64,000 nucleotides of DNA, taken from positions 3,658,001 through 3,722,000 of the forward strand of contig NZ_CP021235.1 of NCBI RefSeq assembly GCF_003585765.1, given 5' to 3'. A model generated the notes under the pieces. The model had not been told where the DNA came from. It was given only the letters and a program-made list of their open reading frames with translations, and did not search any database. The position numbers and the translations under genes were made by a program. Of this stretch, positions 34,101-42,414 are shown piece after piece (the stretch's first letter is position 1; the number at the start of each line of letters is the position of its first letter). Source of the DNA: Pontibacter actiniarum (GTDB lineage Bacteria; Bacteroidota; Bacteroidia; Cytophagales; Hymenobacteraceae).

Positions 34101-34511
34101 AACATCTCAGAACGTCTGAACCTGTACAGCAAACTCGACAGCACCAAAGACCTGCAGGAACTGGAGAAACTGCGCGAAAGTATAGTAGACCGATTTGGCC
34201 CTTTACCGGAGGCAGTGCAACAGCTTGTAGAGATCGTGAAGCTGCGCTGGCAGGCCCAGCAGTTGGGTTTTGAGAAGCTCACTATTAAAAAAGAAGTGAT
34301 GAAGGGCTATCTGCCGAGCGAAAACAACGACAAGTACTTCCAGTCAGATGTGTTTGGCAACATCCTCAAGTATGTGCAGCAGCACCCGCGCAAATCGCGC
34401 CTTAAAGAGGCGAAGCATAAGTTAATTGTTATTGTAGAGGATATCCAAAGTATAGCCGATGCCAAAGAGGTGTTTGAAGGGCTGGGCATAAAAGAAGCCG
34501 TTTCGGCGTAG
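31140..34511 (+). CDS. mfd: Transcription-repair coupling factor Mfd
   Basis: Mfd releases RNA polymerase stalled at DNA damage and recruits UvrA. The 1123-residue protein shows the UvrB-homology N-terminus (FPTSYKRPYSFDDTE, YAVRGGIVDVYSY), the CarD-like RNA polymerase-interacting domain (DYVTHTDYGIGRFAGLEKV at about 440-460), and a RecG-like translocase with Walker A GDVGFGKTE near 588-596, DEEQ near 689-692, TATPIPRTL and the motif VI region HQMRGRVGRS. The C-terminal TRCF domain follows. Length and motifs are complete. The gene contains at least six AAGTATA motifs. Confidence 0.97.
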   Translation: MKVKDFLELYRLDSVVQTLAQRLKATEPYRLQIKGLAGSQDAVLASAVYTLNYGHQLFVMHDKEEAAYFYTDLKNLLGEEKEILLFPTSYKRPYSFDDTENANILMRAEVLNRLNQKTGKGELIVTYPEALTEKVINKKSLVENTLGAKIGEKLDTTFLSEMLAEYGFERTEFVYEAGQYAVRGGIVDVYSYANDLPYRIELFGDEIESIRTFDPDTQLSVETKKAISIIPNVQTKLLQETREAFLDFLPNNTTLWFKDVRLTLDVIDEYFDKASHNFEKMMATSGGTQIVSDPEQLFQTQKQFKKLLEKYTVVEIGKRFHFKNTEVMQLQAKPQPSFNKDFKRLVKDLHEQQGAGFVNVIATDSPRQINRLTMIFDELDHDVRFQHLPVSLREGFIDQTLKITCYTDHQLFDRFYQHKAKTGHSKSKAMTLKELRSLQPGDYVTHTDYGIGRFAGLEKVEVGGRLQEAIRLVYRDDDLLYVSIHALHKISKYSGKEGGPPSMSKLGSPEWENKKKKVKSKVKDIAHELISLYAKRKAAPGYAYTRDGFLQAELESSFIYEDTPDQGKATEDVKADMEQPHPMDRLVCGDVGFGKTEIAIRAAFKAACDGKQVAILVPTTILAMQHYRTFRDRLEQFPVTVDYVNRFKTAKDTKDTLKRVAEGKVDILIGTHRIVSKDVKFKDLGLMIIDEEQKFGVKTKEKLKEMKINVDTLTLTATPIPRTLHFSLMGARDLSVIATPPPNRQPVKTELHVFDEALIRDAIVYEMKRGGQVFFVHNRIKDIEEIAAMILRHVPDCKVTYAHGQMEPEKLEKRMMKFVNGEYDVLVSTNIIESGLDIENANTIIINRAHMFGLSDLHQMRGRVGRSNKKAYCYLLTPPVAGLPSDARKRLSTLEEFSDLGEGFKIAMRDLDIRGAGNLLGGEQSGFITDLGFEMYHQVLDDAIKELKETEFRDLFLNDNLAEFIEPVRECNIETDMEVLIPDWYVSNISERLNLYSKLDSTKDLQELEKLRESIVDRFGPLPEAVQQLVEIVKLRWQAQQLGFEKLTIKKEVMKGYLPSENNDKYFQSDVFGNILKYVQQHPRKSRLKEAKHKLIVIVEDIQSIADAKEVFEGLGIKEAVSA

Positions 34512-34542
34512 CCCGCCTGATACCCGCCATACCTGTATAGAC

Positions 34543-34589
34543 GTACGCCCCGGCTTTATTCTGTAAAAGAGCCGGGGCGTACTTTTATT
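34543..34589 (+). terminator. Terminator after mfd
   Basis: A 13-bp perfect stem, GTACGCCCCGGCT (34543-34555) with AGCCGGGGCGTAC (34570-34582), followed by TTTTATT. Confidence 0.9.
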
Positions 34590-34657
34590 ATTGTCTTTTT
34601 AGAAGTTAAAGTATATCTTGATCTTCTGACTTTACCGTGCTTCTTACGCTGCGCCCC

Positions 34658-36268
34658 ATGCCACACAATGACACCAACCCAAAACAAACTACTCCCTCGC
34701 TAGGGCCCATTTTTCGCGCCTTGCCCGGTCTGTACGTCATCATTACCCCTGAGCTGGTTATACAGGATGCAACAGACGCGTACCTGCGCACGACCCTCGC
34801 CTCCCGCGAGAACGTAACAGGGCGCTACTTCTTTGAGGTATTCCCAAACAACCCGGCCACCCCTGACCTGGACTCCGCCCATAATTTTGAGCACTCCCTG
34901 CGCCACGTGCTGGAGCACCGGCAGGAGCACGTAATGGAGATACTGCGCTACGACATTCCACGCCCGGCAAGCCAGGGCGGCGGTTTTGAGGAGCGCTACT
35001 GGAGCCCGAGCAACAAACCCGTACTGGATGAGGAGGGCAACCTGCTGTGCATCCTGCACGAGGCCCGCGACATTACCGAGCAGGTGCTAAACCAGCAGGA
35101 GCAGCTCCATAACCAGGAACGGCTGTACATGCTAACAGATGCCCTGCATGCGGTATCGTGGGAGTATGACATCGCAAGCAACAAAATGAGCTGGGGAAAA
35201 GGCCTGCTGGAGATCTTTGGGTATACCCCGGAAGAAATGGGCAGCGGTGGCGAGTCCTGGGACCGGCGCGTGCATCCTGATGATTTCGAAAGGGTGCAGC
35301 AGGGAATCAAAAACGCCACCAAAAACGGGAACAAAGTATGGTCTGGCGAGTACCGCTTCCTAAAAGCCGATGGCACCTACGCCCACGTCCTGGACCAGGG
35401 GTATATTATCTACGACACCAACGGAAACCCTGCCCGCACTATTGGTTCCATTGTGGACCTCTCCCACAGTAAACGCTTTGAAAAAGACCTGCGGGAAAGC
35501 GACGCACGCTTCTGGCACATGCTGGAGGTACTCCCGCACATGGCCTGGATAGCTGATGCCAAGGGGCGCCTGACTTACTTTAACAACAACTGGTACAACT
35601 ACACGGGCATGAAGCCGGGCCAGACAGACGGCTGGATAAACGTTGTGCACCCCGAAGACTCCGCCGAACTGCTGACAAACTGGCTGGAAGCCACCCAGAG
35701 CGGCGACCTGTTTGAGCTGGAGTACCGCATCCGGAACCACATAACCGGAGAGTACCGCTGGTTTCTGGACCGTGGCGTGCCTATGTACGATGAGCAGGGG
35801 AAGGTAAAGATCTGGATCGGCTCTTATACAGACATTGATGAGCAGAAAGTCGCTCTCGCACAGATACAGCTCAAGGACCAGCAGCTGGAGAACATCCTCA
35901 AGCTTTCGCCGGCCCACCTGTGCCTGCTAATGGGGCCCGACCACGTGTGCCGCTATGTTACCCCGGGCGTTTACCGCATGTACGGCAACCGCCAGTACCT
36001 GGGCCGGACCGCCAGGGAAATCTGGCCGGAACTCCAGCGGCTCAACTTCTTCGACCTGCTGGAGCAGGTGTACCGGCAGCAGGATTCCGTCAGCATCGAT
36101 GAGTTCTGTCTGCCTTTTGACAGGCACAACAACGGCAAAATGGAGAACGCCTACTTTAACCTGCGGTACCAGCCGATCATAGACCAGAACCACAACACGG
36201 AGGGCATCCTGATATCCGCGGTAGAGGTTACGGAGCTGGTGCTCTACAAGGCTAAAGCGAAAACCTAA
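34658..36268 (+). CDS. Multi-PAS protein without output domain
   Basis: The 536-residue soluble protein consists of four PAS domains and no kinase, cyclase or DNA-binding part. An N-terminal PAS (LPGLYVIITPELVIQDATDA) ends at ILHEARDITEQ; the second and third are PAS/PAC units (WEYDIASNKMSWGKGLLEIFG, then WIADAKGRLTYFNNNWYNYTG with YRWFLDRG); the fourth is LCLLMGPDHVCRYVTPGVYR. Its first domain is clearly paralogous to that of the kinase 180 bases downstream. ATG 34658 is chosen over a GTG seven codons earlier. It may sense a ligand and act through the neighbouring kinase, which is inference. Confidence 0.85.
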   Translation: MPHNDTNPKQTTPSLGPIFRALPGLYVIITPELVIQDATDAYLRTTLASRENVTGRYFFEVFPNNPATPDLDSAHNFEHSLRHVLEHRQEHVMEILRYDIPRPASQGGGFEERYWSPSNKPVLDEEGNLLCILHEARDITEQVLNQQEQLHNQERLYMLTDALHAVSWEYDIASNKMSWGKGLLEIFGYTPEEMGSGGESWDRRVHPDDFERVQQGIKNATKNGNKVWSGEYRFLKADGTYAHVLDQGYIIYDTNGNPARTIGSIVDLSHSKRFEKDLRESDARFWHMLEVLPHMAWIADAKGRLTYFNNNWYNYTGMKPGQTDGWINVVHPEDSAELLTNWLEATQSGDLFELEYRIRNHITGEYRWFLDRGVPMYDEQGKVKIWIGSYTDIDEQKVALAQIQLKDQQLENILKLSPAHLCLLMGPDHVCRYVTPGVYRMYGNRQYLGRTAREIWPELQRLNFFDLLEQVYRQQDSVSIDEFCLPFDRHNNGKMENAYFNLRYQPIIDQNHNTEGILISAVEVTELVLYKAKAKT

Positions 36269-36446
36269 GCATTGGCACTAATAAGGCGGCCACAGTAAAA
36301 CAAAATGCCTCATTTGTTGTATTACCCATATTCATGACTGGCGCAGCAGTAGCGGGCCTTTGCGTTAGCGTATGAAATGCTACCTTTACGCTTCGTGTGC
36401 CGCCCCATAGCGAAACCGGCTTTACCTTTACTTCCTATCCGTGACA

Positions 36447-39400
36447 ATGGAACAGGCTTCTTTTCTGGATTCAAAAGTAAACTTCGAAACCGTGTTCCGA
36501 ACACTGCCGGAGCTGTATTTGCTTATTTCTCCCGATCTGCACGTGTGGGCCGCCACCGACAGTTACCTGCAGGCCATCAACACACCGGAGGAAGCCGTTG
36601 TGGGAAAGCCTTTCTTCGAAGCGTTTACCGACAGCGGCCTGCCTTGGAACCGGGCCTCCCTGGAGCAGGTGCGTAACGCCCTCCAGACCGCCCTGCAGCA
36701 GAAAGAGCCGGTTACCCTCAACCCAATACGGTTTGACATAGCGCAGGGGCAGGAGATGTACTGGCAGGCTGTCAACACCCCTGTTTGCGATAAGGAGGGC
36801 GAGGTCGCCTACATCCTGCACGAGGCCCGCAACATCACCGAGCAGGTGCAGGCAGAGCGCGAGGCCAGGGTATCGCTGGAAAGCCTGGAGCTCATGTCGC
36901 TCACGGCCAACGGCACCCTGTGGGATTATGACCTGCAGCAAGACACTATCACCTGGAGCAAGTCTTACAAGCAGCTTTTCGGATACACCGGCCAGGAACC
37001 CGCGTACAGCGCAGCCAGCTGGATGCACCACGTGCACCCGCAGGACGCTGCACAGATACGCCGGACCTTTTTCCAGCTACTGAAGGAGCAGAAAAGCGAC
37101 TTCTGTGTGGAGTACCGCTTTAAACGAGCCGACGGCACCTATGCCGATGTGCTAAGCCACGGCTACGTTTTCTACAGCGCCTCCGGGCAGCCCCTCCGCC
37201 TGATCGGCTCTGCAGCCGACATTAGCCTGCAGAAGAGCCATCAGCGGCAGCTGGCGGATATAAGCGAGCGGTTTCAGCGGATTGCCACAGCCACAAATGA
37301 CGTGATATGGGACTGGAATTTAACAGACGATACCATCTGGTGGAACGAAGGCTACAAAACCCTGCTGAGCTTCGCCGAGGACGAGGCAGGCACCACAGAC
37401 TCCGCTTTCTGGACGGAGCGCATCCACCCGGACGACCGGGCCCGCGTTAAAGCCTCCATTCACAAAGCCATCAACGGCGGCCAGTTAGCCTGGCAGGAGG
37501 AGTACCGCTTCCGCTGCGCCGACGGCAGCTACAAGCTCATCCAGGACAGAGGCTCTATCATCCGGGACAGCAACGGTAAGCCCACGCGGATGATAGGCGC
37601 CATGCACGATATAACGGAAAAGCGACAGGTTGAACAGCAGCTCCGGGAAAGCTCGGCACGCATTACCCAGATACTGGAGGCGCAGCCGCTCATGGCCTGG
37701 ACGGCTACCCCCGAGGGCACTATAGACTACTATAGCAGCAGATGGTACGAGTACACCGGCGCAGACCCTGCGACACAGGACGACTGGGCCAACTACCTGC
37801 ATCCCGATGACCGCCAGAGGGCCTGGGAGCGCTGGCTCCACAGCATAGCCACCGGCGAAGCGTTCTCTGATGAAAACAGGTGGAAATCGGGCAAGGATGG
37901 CACGTACAGGTGGTTCCTGGGCAAGGCCCTGCCCATCCGGGACAGTGAGGGCAGCATCACCATGTGGGTAGGCTCCCACACAGACATCGAAGAGCAAAAG
38001 CAGGCTTTGCTCACGCTGCAGGAAAGCAACGACAGGTTTAGACTGCTGGCCGAGTCCATTCCGCACATTGTCTGGAGCAGCACACCCGATGGGCGCGTCG
38101 ACTACTTTAACCAGCAATGGTACGACTATACCCGGATGACGCAGGAGGAGACGCTTGGCTTTGGCTGGTCCTTAACGCTGCACCCGGACGATTTGGCGGC
38201 GACCACCGAGGATTGGCTTGCCTCGATGGAGAACGGGCTGCCGTATGAGCGCGAACTGCGGTTGCGCAATGTAGAAACGCAGGAGTACCGCTGGTTCCTG
38301 GCGCGTGGCCTCCCGATCCGGAACGCCGAGGGGGAGCTCTTTAAATGGTTTGGCACGGCCACCGACATACACGACCAGAAATTACTGCAAGAGCAGCTGC
38401 TGGAATCAGAAAGGAGTTTCCGCTTCTTAACTGAGTCTATCCCACAAATGGTGTGGACGGCCACCCCAGACGGCACCACCGATTACTTTAACAGCCGGTG
38501 GATAAGCTACACCGGCCTTAGCCTGGAAGAGAGCCAGGGGCCGGATGCATGGCTGAAGGCAATGCACCCGGATGACCACCAAAAGGCCCGGGAGCGCTGG
38601 CTCCTTTCTGTGCAGTCCGGCGACTACTATGAGATAGAATACCGCATCCGAAACGGTAGCAAGGGCACGTACCGCTGGTTCTTAGGCCAGGGCATTCCCA
38701 TGCGCGACGCGAGCGGCGCCATTGTGAAGTGGTTCGGCACCTGCACCGACATTGAGGACCATAAAAAGGCCGAGGAAGAGCTGGTAGAGAAAAACCTGGA
38801 GCTGGAGCGCATCAACCAGGACCTCGACAGCTTTGTGTACACCGCCTCGCACGACCTGAAGCTCCCGGTGATAAACATGGCCGGCGTTTTTGAAGAGCTC
38901 ATCCGCGATGCGCAGTTCAAAGACCCGGAGGCGCCGCAGCTGATCGAGATGTTCAACAAGTCGCTCAGGCAGCTGCACAACACGATCTATGATTTGAGCG
39001 AAGTGGTGCGCGTGCAAAAGTCCAGGGACCGGGAGTTAAAAGACCTCAGCCTGCAGGGCACCACCGATGATGTGCTGACCAGCCTGCAGGACATGCTGCA
39101 CGAGTCTGGCACCGTTGTGCACACTGACTTTTCTGAGGCGCCGCTCGTGGCCTTTACACGCGCGGGCCTCAAAAGCATACTTTACAACCTCATCAGCAAT
39201 GCCATCAAGTACCGTGCTCAGGACCGGCCGCCGGAGATCAGGCTGCGCTCCGGCATTAAAGGCAACTACGTGGAGGTTAGCGTGGCAGACAACGGCCTGG
39301 GCATAGACATGACGCGGCACCAGGGCAAGCTGTTCCAGATGTTCAAGCGCTTCCACAGCCACGTGAAAGGCTCTGGCTTAGGCCTCTACATCGTAAACAG

Positions 39401-39494
39401 GCTACTGAGCAGCCATGGCGGCCACATCAACATCGAAAGTACGCTAAACGAAGGCACCACTTTCTACCTATACTTTAAAATGAAGAAATCTTAG
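36447..39494 (+). CDS. Hybrid multi-PAS sensor histidine kinase
   Basis: This 1015-residue cytoplasmic kinase has an N-terminal PAS like that of the preceding gene (LPELYLLISPDLHVWAATDS), five further PAS/PAC repeats (each with YRWFLG- or YRF-type PAC ends), then a HisKA-like H-box TASHDLKLPV with the phosphoacceptor His802. The ATP-binding domain shows LISNAIKYR (N box), VADNGLGID (G1) and GSGLGLYIV (G2). No transmembrane segment is seen, so it senses internal signals. ATG 36447 is preferred to GTG 36441. It is followed after 25 bases by a receiver-only gene, its likely partner. No receiver domain lies within the kinase itself. Confidence 0.93.
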   Translation: MEQASFLDSKVNFETVFRTLPELYLLISPDLHVWAATDSYLQAINTPEEAVVGKPFFEAFTDSGLPWNRASLEQVRNALQTALQQKEPVTLNPIRFDIAQGQEMYWQAVNTPVCDKEGEVAYILHEARNITEQVQAEREARVSLESLELMSLTANGTLWDYDLQQDTITWSKSYKQLFGYTGQEPAYSAASWMHHVHPQDAAQIRRTFFQLLKEQKSDFCVEYRFKRADGTYADVLSHGYVFYSASGQPLRLIGSAADISLQKSHQRQLADISERFQRIATATNDVIWDWNLTDDTIWWNEGYKTLLSFAEDEAGTTDSAFWTERIHPDDRARVKASIHKAINGGQLAWQEEYRFRCADGSYKLIQDRGSIIRDSNGKPTRMIGAMHDITEKRQVEQQLRESSARITQILEAQPLMAWTATPEGTIDYYSSRWYEYTGADPATQDDWANYLHPDDRQRAWERWLHSIATGEAFSDENRWKSGKDGTYRWFLGKALPIRDSEGSITMWVGSHTDIEEQKQALLTLQESNDRFRLLAESIPHIVWSSTPDGRVDYFNQQWYDYTRMTQEETLGFGWSLTLHPDDLAATTEDWLASMENGLPYERELRLRNVETQEYRWFLARGLPIRNAEGELFKWFGTATDIHDQKLLQEQLLESERSFRFLTESIPQMVWTATPDGTTDYFNSRWISYTGLSLEESQGPDAWLKAMHPDDHQKARERWLLSVQSGDYYEIEYRIRNGSKGTYRWFLGQGIPMRDASGAIVKWFGTCTDIEDHKKAEEELVEKNLELERINQDLDSFVYTASHDLKLPVINMAGVFEELIRDAQFKDPEAPQLIEMFNKSLRQLHNTIYDLSEVVRVQKSRDRELKDLSLQGTTDDVLTSLQDMLHESGTVVHTDFSEAPLVAFTRAGLKSILYNLISNAIKYRAQDRPPEIRLRSGIKGNYVEVSVADNGLGIDMTRHQGKLFQMFKRFHSHVKGSGLGLYIVNRLLSSHGGHINIESTLNEGTTFYLYFKMKKS

Positions 39495-39519
39495 GCATAC
39501 GCAACTACCGAACATCAAT

Positions 39520-39927
39520 ATGAAAAAGCTGAACACCATACTCCTGATCGACGACGACGAGACTACCAACTACCTGAACCACCGTCTCCTCAACCGCCTG
39601 GAGGTGGCCCCGGACATACGTGTCGTTATGAATGGCGAGGAGGCTATCGACTACCTGAGCTATGCCTTCGCCGGCGTGCCGGAGTACCCGCGCCCTGACC
39701 TTATTTTTGTGGATATCAAAATGTCGGTGATGGATGGCTTTGAGTTTCTGGAGGAGTACCAGCAGTACACTCCGGAGCAAAAGGGGAACACCGTGCTGCT
39801 GATGCTTACCTCCTCGGCAAGCTTTTACGACCTGGAGAAGCTCAAGCAGTTCCCGGACGTGCGCAGGCATTACTCTAAGCCGCTGGCCGAAGCCGACGTG
39901 CGCGAGATAATGCAGGAGTACTTCTAA
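39520..39927 (+). CDS. Single-domain response regulator
   Basis: The 135-residue protein is a receiver domain alone: acidic pocket D11-D13 in LLIDDDE, phosphoacceptor Asp65 in FVDIKMSVMDG, Thr/Ser in LMLTSS and Lys in YSKPL. It resembles the Rcp1/CheY-like stand-alone receivers that pair with multi-PAS and phytochrome kinases in Bacteroidota. Being 25 bases downstream of the kinase, it is probably co-transcribed and phosphorylated by it. Its output partner is unknown. Confidence 0.93.
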   Translation: MKKLNTILLIDDDETTNYLNHRLLNRLEVAPDIRVVMNGEEAIDYLSYAFAGVPEYPRPDLIFVDIKMSVMDGFEFLEEYQQYTPEQKGNTVLLMLTSSASFYDLEKLKQFPDVRRHYSKPLAEADVREIMQEYF

Positions 39928-39940
39928 GCCCCCTGCCCTG

Positions 39941-39987
39941 CCCGCGCAAAAAGCACCTTTTGTGGTAAGGGGTGCTTTTTGCGCGGG
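39941..39987 (+). terminator. Terminator after response regulator
   Basis: A perfect 17-bp stem, CCCGCGCAAAAAGCACC (39941-39957) with its complement at 39971-39987. Confidence 0.85.
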
Positions 39988-40089
39988 TAAACTGCTGTAT
40001 TTCAACTATAGCCCGGCCTACTCCGTACATAAAAGCCCGCCTCGTGCGGACATTGAATATGTACAACATCAAAACAAGGAGATAGAACT

Positions 40090-40932
40090 ATGGCAAACAA
40101 ACCCATGAACCTGAACGGCAGCGAGGGTGAGAACCACGAAATAGGCCGCAAACTATATAACCAAGAGCATCACCAGAACCAGCAACAGGGGCAGCGCTAC
40201 GGCTACCGCGGAACAGACACGCGCCAGTGGGGCGAAGGCAACTACTTCCACACAGGCCCCAACCCGCGCGGCGCGCAGGACTCGCCACAGCGCAAGTACG
40301 GTGACAACTATCAGCACGACCGCAACAGCTCTTACGCACAGGGCCGCAACGCCCACCTGAACGACCACTACGGCAGCGAGTCGATGAGCTCCTACCGCAA
40401 CGAGCGCGACTACATTGACCACGGCGACCGCGGCAACTACCAGCACAGCCAGCAGCACAGTATGCGCCGGCCCCACACATCGGGAGACGCGCTGGAAAAC
40501 AGAGGCAACCGCTACGATGTAAACGACTACCAGAACGACCAGTGGCGCGAAGGCCCGGGCAGCCGCAGCCGCTACAAAGAGGATGACTACCGCTACGGCA
40601 GCGGCTCGCACAACTGGTACCGCGAGGGCCGCTACACCCCAGACAACGACGCCTCCGCACCGCACCCGCGCGACAACCGCGGCTTTATGGACCGCATGAA
40701 GGACACCTGGAACGACATCTGGCACTCTGACGATGCAAACTACCGCCAGCGTAACCGCCACGAGTCGCCGACGGAGCGCACCAGCAGCAGAGGCCACCAC
40801 GGCTACGAGTCGTACCGCGACCGCAACTTTGACAGAGGCTTTGAGGGCGGACCGCGCTGGGCCGACGAAGTAGACTCAGGAGACGACAACTATTACAACG
40901 ACATCAACAGAAACCAACGCTGGCGCCGCTAA
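40090..40932 (+). CDS. Highly hydrophilic disordered protein
   Basis: The 280-residue protein is almost wholly Arg, Asn, Asp, Tyr, Gly, Ser, His and Gln, with no Cys and very few Leu, Val or Ile. Typical stretches are GQRYGYRGTDTRQWGEGNYF and SESMSSYRNERDYIDHGDRG; the only ordered-looking segment is FMDRMKDTWNDIWHSDD (about 198-214). There is no signal peptide or membrane helix. A strong Shine-Dalgarno AAGGAG sits 8 bases before the ATG (40076-40081), unusual for this phylum and suggestive of high expression. Composition recalls hydrophilins or stress and desiccation proteins, but the family is not one I can name. It has its own terminator and a similar protein lies downstream. Confidence 0.75.
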   Translation: MANKPMNLNGSEGENHEIGRKLYNQEHHQNQQQGQRYGYRGTDTRQWGEGNYFHTGPNPRGAQDSPQRKYGDNYQHDRNSSYAQGRNAHLNDHYGSESMSSYRNERDYIDHGDRGNYQHSQQHSMRRPHTSGDALENRGNRYDVNDYQNDQWREGPGSRSRYKEDDYRYGSGSHNWYREGRYTPDNDASAPHPRDNRGFMDRMKDTWNDIWHSDDANYRQRNRHESPTERTSSRGHHGYESYRDRNFDRGFEGGPRWADEVDSGDDNYYNDINRNQRWRR

Positions 40933-40990
40933 GCCGTATAAATAGCCAGATTAGGTAGATTTGGTAGTAGATTAGTTTTAGTTAGCAAAC

Positions 40991-41020
40991 AACAGAGCCG
41001 GCCACTGCGCCGGCTTTGTT
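40991..41020 (+). terminator. Terminator after hydrophilic protein gene
   Basis: AACA-G-AGCCGGC pairs with GCCGGCT-TTGTT across a short loop, then ATTTT. Confidence 0.85.
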
Positions 41021-41130
41021 ATTTTGCATAAAGCTGCTTATCTTAAAAAGGAACATCCTGATTATCACGCCGTACATTACAGTACCCGCGGCTTAGCCAG
41101 GAGATTTTTTCAACTATTAAGACACACCAC

Positions 41131-41583
41131 ATGCAGCACGAAGAGCAAGACCCACGGCACCGGGAGCACCAGCGACACCGCCGCGAGCAGTATCATCAGA
41201 TGCGCCACCAGGACGACGATCATTTCCATGATTTCAGTAGCAGATGGAGCGAGCCTGCACCGCCTATAGACCTGAACCGCTATGATTGGCAGCCACGCAA
41301 CGTTGGCCGCTTTGAGCGCACGGGGGGCTACCACCGGGAGGAGTGGCCTAACGACCAGCGTTACCGCCGGCAGCCGCAGCGCTACCAGCACCACCCGGAC
41401 CAGCACTACCACCAGATGGGGGAACAGCAGCACCGCGAGCCTATCTGGCGCCAGCGCGACGTACACTTCGACCCGAGCAACCAGCGCGTGGAAGACCGGT
41501 GGTTCGAAGACCCGACCATGCCGCACCCGCAGCAGCGCCCACCGCGCCACTACGATGGCTTTTGGGAAGATTACGAAGACTAA
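41131..41583 (+). CDS. Second hydrophilic, His/Arg-rich disordered protein
   Basis: The 150-residue protein has 17 His and about 23 Arg, no Lys and no Cys by hand count, plus many Gln, Asp, Glu, Pro and Trp. It opens MQHEEQDPRHREHQRHRR and ends PPRHYDGFWEDYED. The middle (IDLNRYDWQPRNVGRFERTG) is a little more ordered-looking. Base composition and codon use match the neighbours. It follows the other hydrophilic protein in the same direction but from a separate transcript. Metal or nucleic-acid binding is imaginable from the His/Arg content; nothing proves it. Confidence 0.7.
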   Translation: MQHEEQDPRHREHQRHRREQYHQMRHQDDDHFHDFSSRWSEPAPPIDLNRYDWQPRNVGRFERTGGYHREEWPNDQRYRRQPQRYQHHPDQHYHQMGEQQHREPIWRQRDVHFDPSNQRVEDRWFEDPTMPHPQQRPPRHYDGFWEDYED

Positions 41584-41608
41584 CCCATACCTAAAGTATA
41601 AAAATGAT

Positions 41609-41640
41609 AAAGCCGGAGCACTCCCGGCTTTCGTTTTTTC
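41609..41640 (+). terminator. Terminator after His/Arg-rich gene
   Basis: AAAGCCGG (41609-41616) pairs with CCGGCTTT (41624-41631), followed by CGTTTTTTC. Confidence 0.88.
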
Positions 41641-41769
41641 GGCCCCGGCACAAAGGGTAGAGCAGCGCTCCTGCCGTATGAAACCAGACAGTTGGCCCGC
41701 TTGCCTGCCCCTACTGATTTCTGCCTTCGCCGCTGCCGAACTTCGCGCATACTTTGTATTTTTGTTGCG

Positions 41770-42348
41770 ATGGAGGCATTGGAGAGTTTACTACAGCAGG
41801 TGCGCGCCTGCCGCATCTGCGAAGAGCACCTGCCCCTGGGGCCGCGCCCGGTGCTTACGGCAAGCAGCACTGCAAAGCTGTTAATTGTGGGCCAGGCACC
41901 CGGCACTAAGGTGCACGCCAGCGGCATCCCCTGGGACGACCAAAGCGGAAAGCGGCTGCGCCAGTGGCTAGGCCTGGCACCCGAAGTGTTTTACGACCAG
42001 AGCAAGGTTGCCATTGTTCCGATGGGCTTCTGCTACCCCGGCAAGGGCAAGTCCGGCGACCTGCCGCCCCGCCCCGAGTGCGCCCGGCACTGGCACCAGC
42101 AACTGCTGGCCCTGCTGCCAGAGGTGCAGCTCACGCTACTTATCGGCAAGTACGCGCAGGACCACTTTTTAGGCAGCCAGGCAGGGGCAACCCTTACCGA
42201 GACAGTACAGAACTGGCATGCCTACCTGCCCCGGTACATGCCCATGCCGCACCCCTCGCCCCGCAATCAGTTCTGGCTGCGCCGGCACCCGTGGTTCGAG
42301 GCGGATGCCGTACCTTATGTACAGCAGCTGGTGCAGCAAATTATTTAG
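41770..42348 (+). CDS. Uracil-DNA glycosylase family protein
   Basis: The 192-residue protein has the glycosylase water-activating loop VGQAPGTKVHASGIPWDD (40-57), SGKRLRQWLG, and the C-terminal HPSPRN motif. Four cysteines at 14, 17, 88 and 104 match the spacing of the Fe-S ligands in family 4 enzymes (C-x2-C, then two Cys 16 apart), so an iron-sulfur cluster is likely. It would remove uracil or related bases from DNA. ATG 41770 is preferred; a 26-residue extension to 41692 looks non-coding. A TATTTTTG box at 41757-41764 ends five bases before the ATG, suggesting a leaderless or near-leaderless transcript. Confidence 0.87.
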   Translation: MEALESLLQQVRACRICEEHLPLGPRPVLTASSTAKLLIVGQAPGTKVHASGIPWDDQSGKRLRQWLGLAPEVFYDQSKVAIVPMGFCYPGKGKSGDLPPRPECARHWHQQLLALLPEVQLTLLIGKYAQDHFLGSQAGATLTETVQNWHAYLPRYMPMPHPSPRNQFWLRRHPWFEADAVPYVQQLVQQII

Positions 42349-42414
42349 GATAACCTATATAGTAGTTTTCCGTTGCAAGCTACTACTTCCACTTCCCTAA
42401 GCTACTAACACTAT

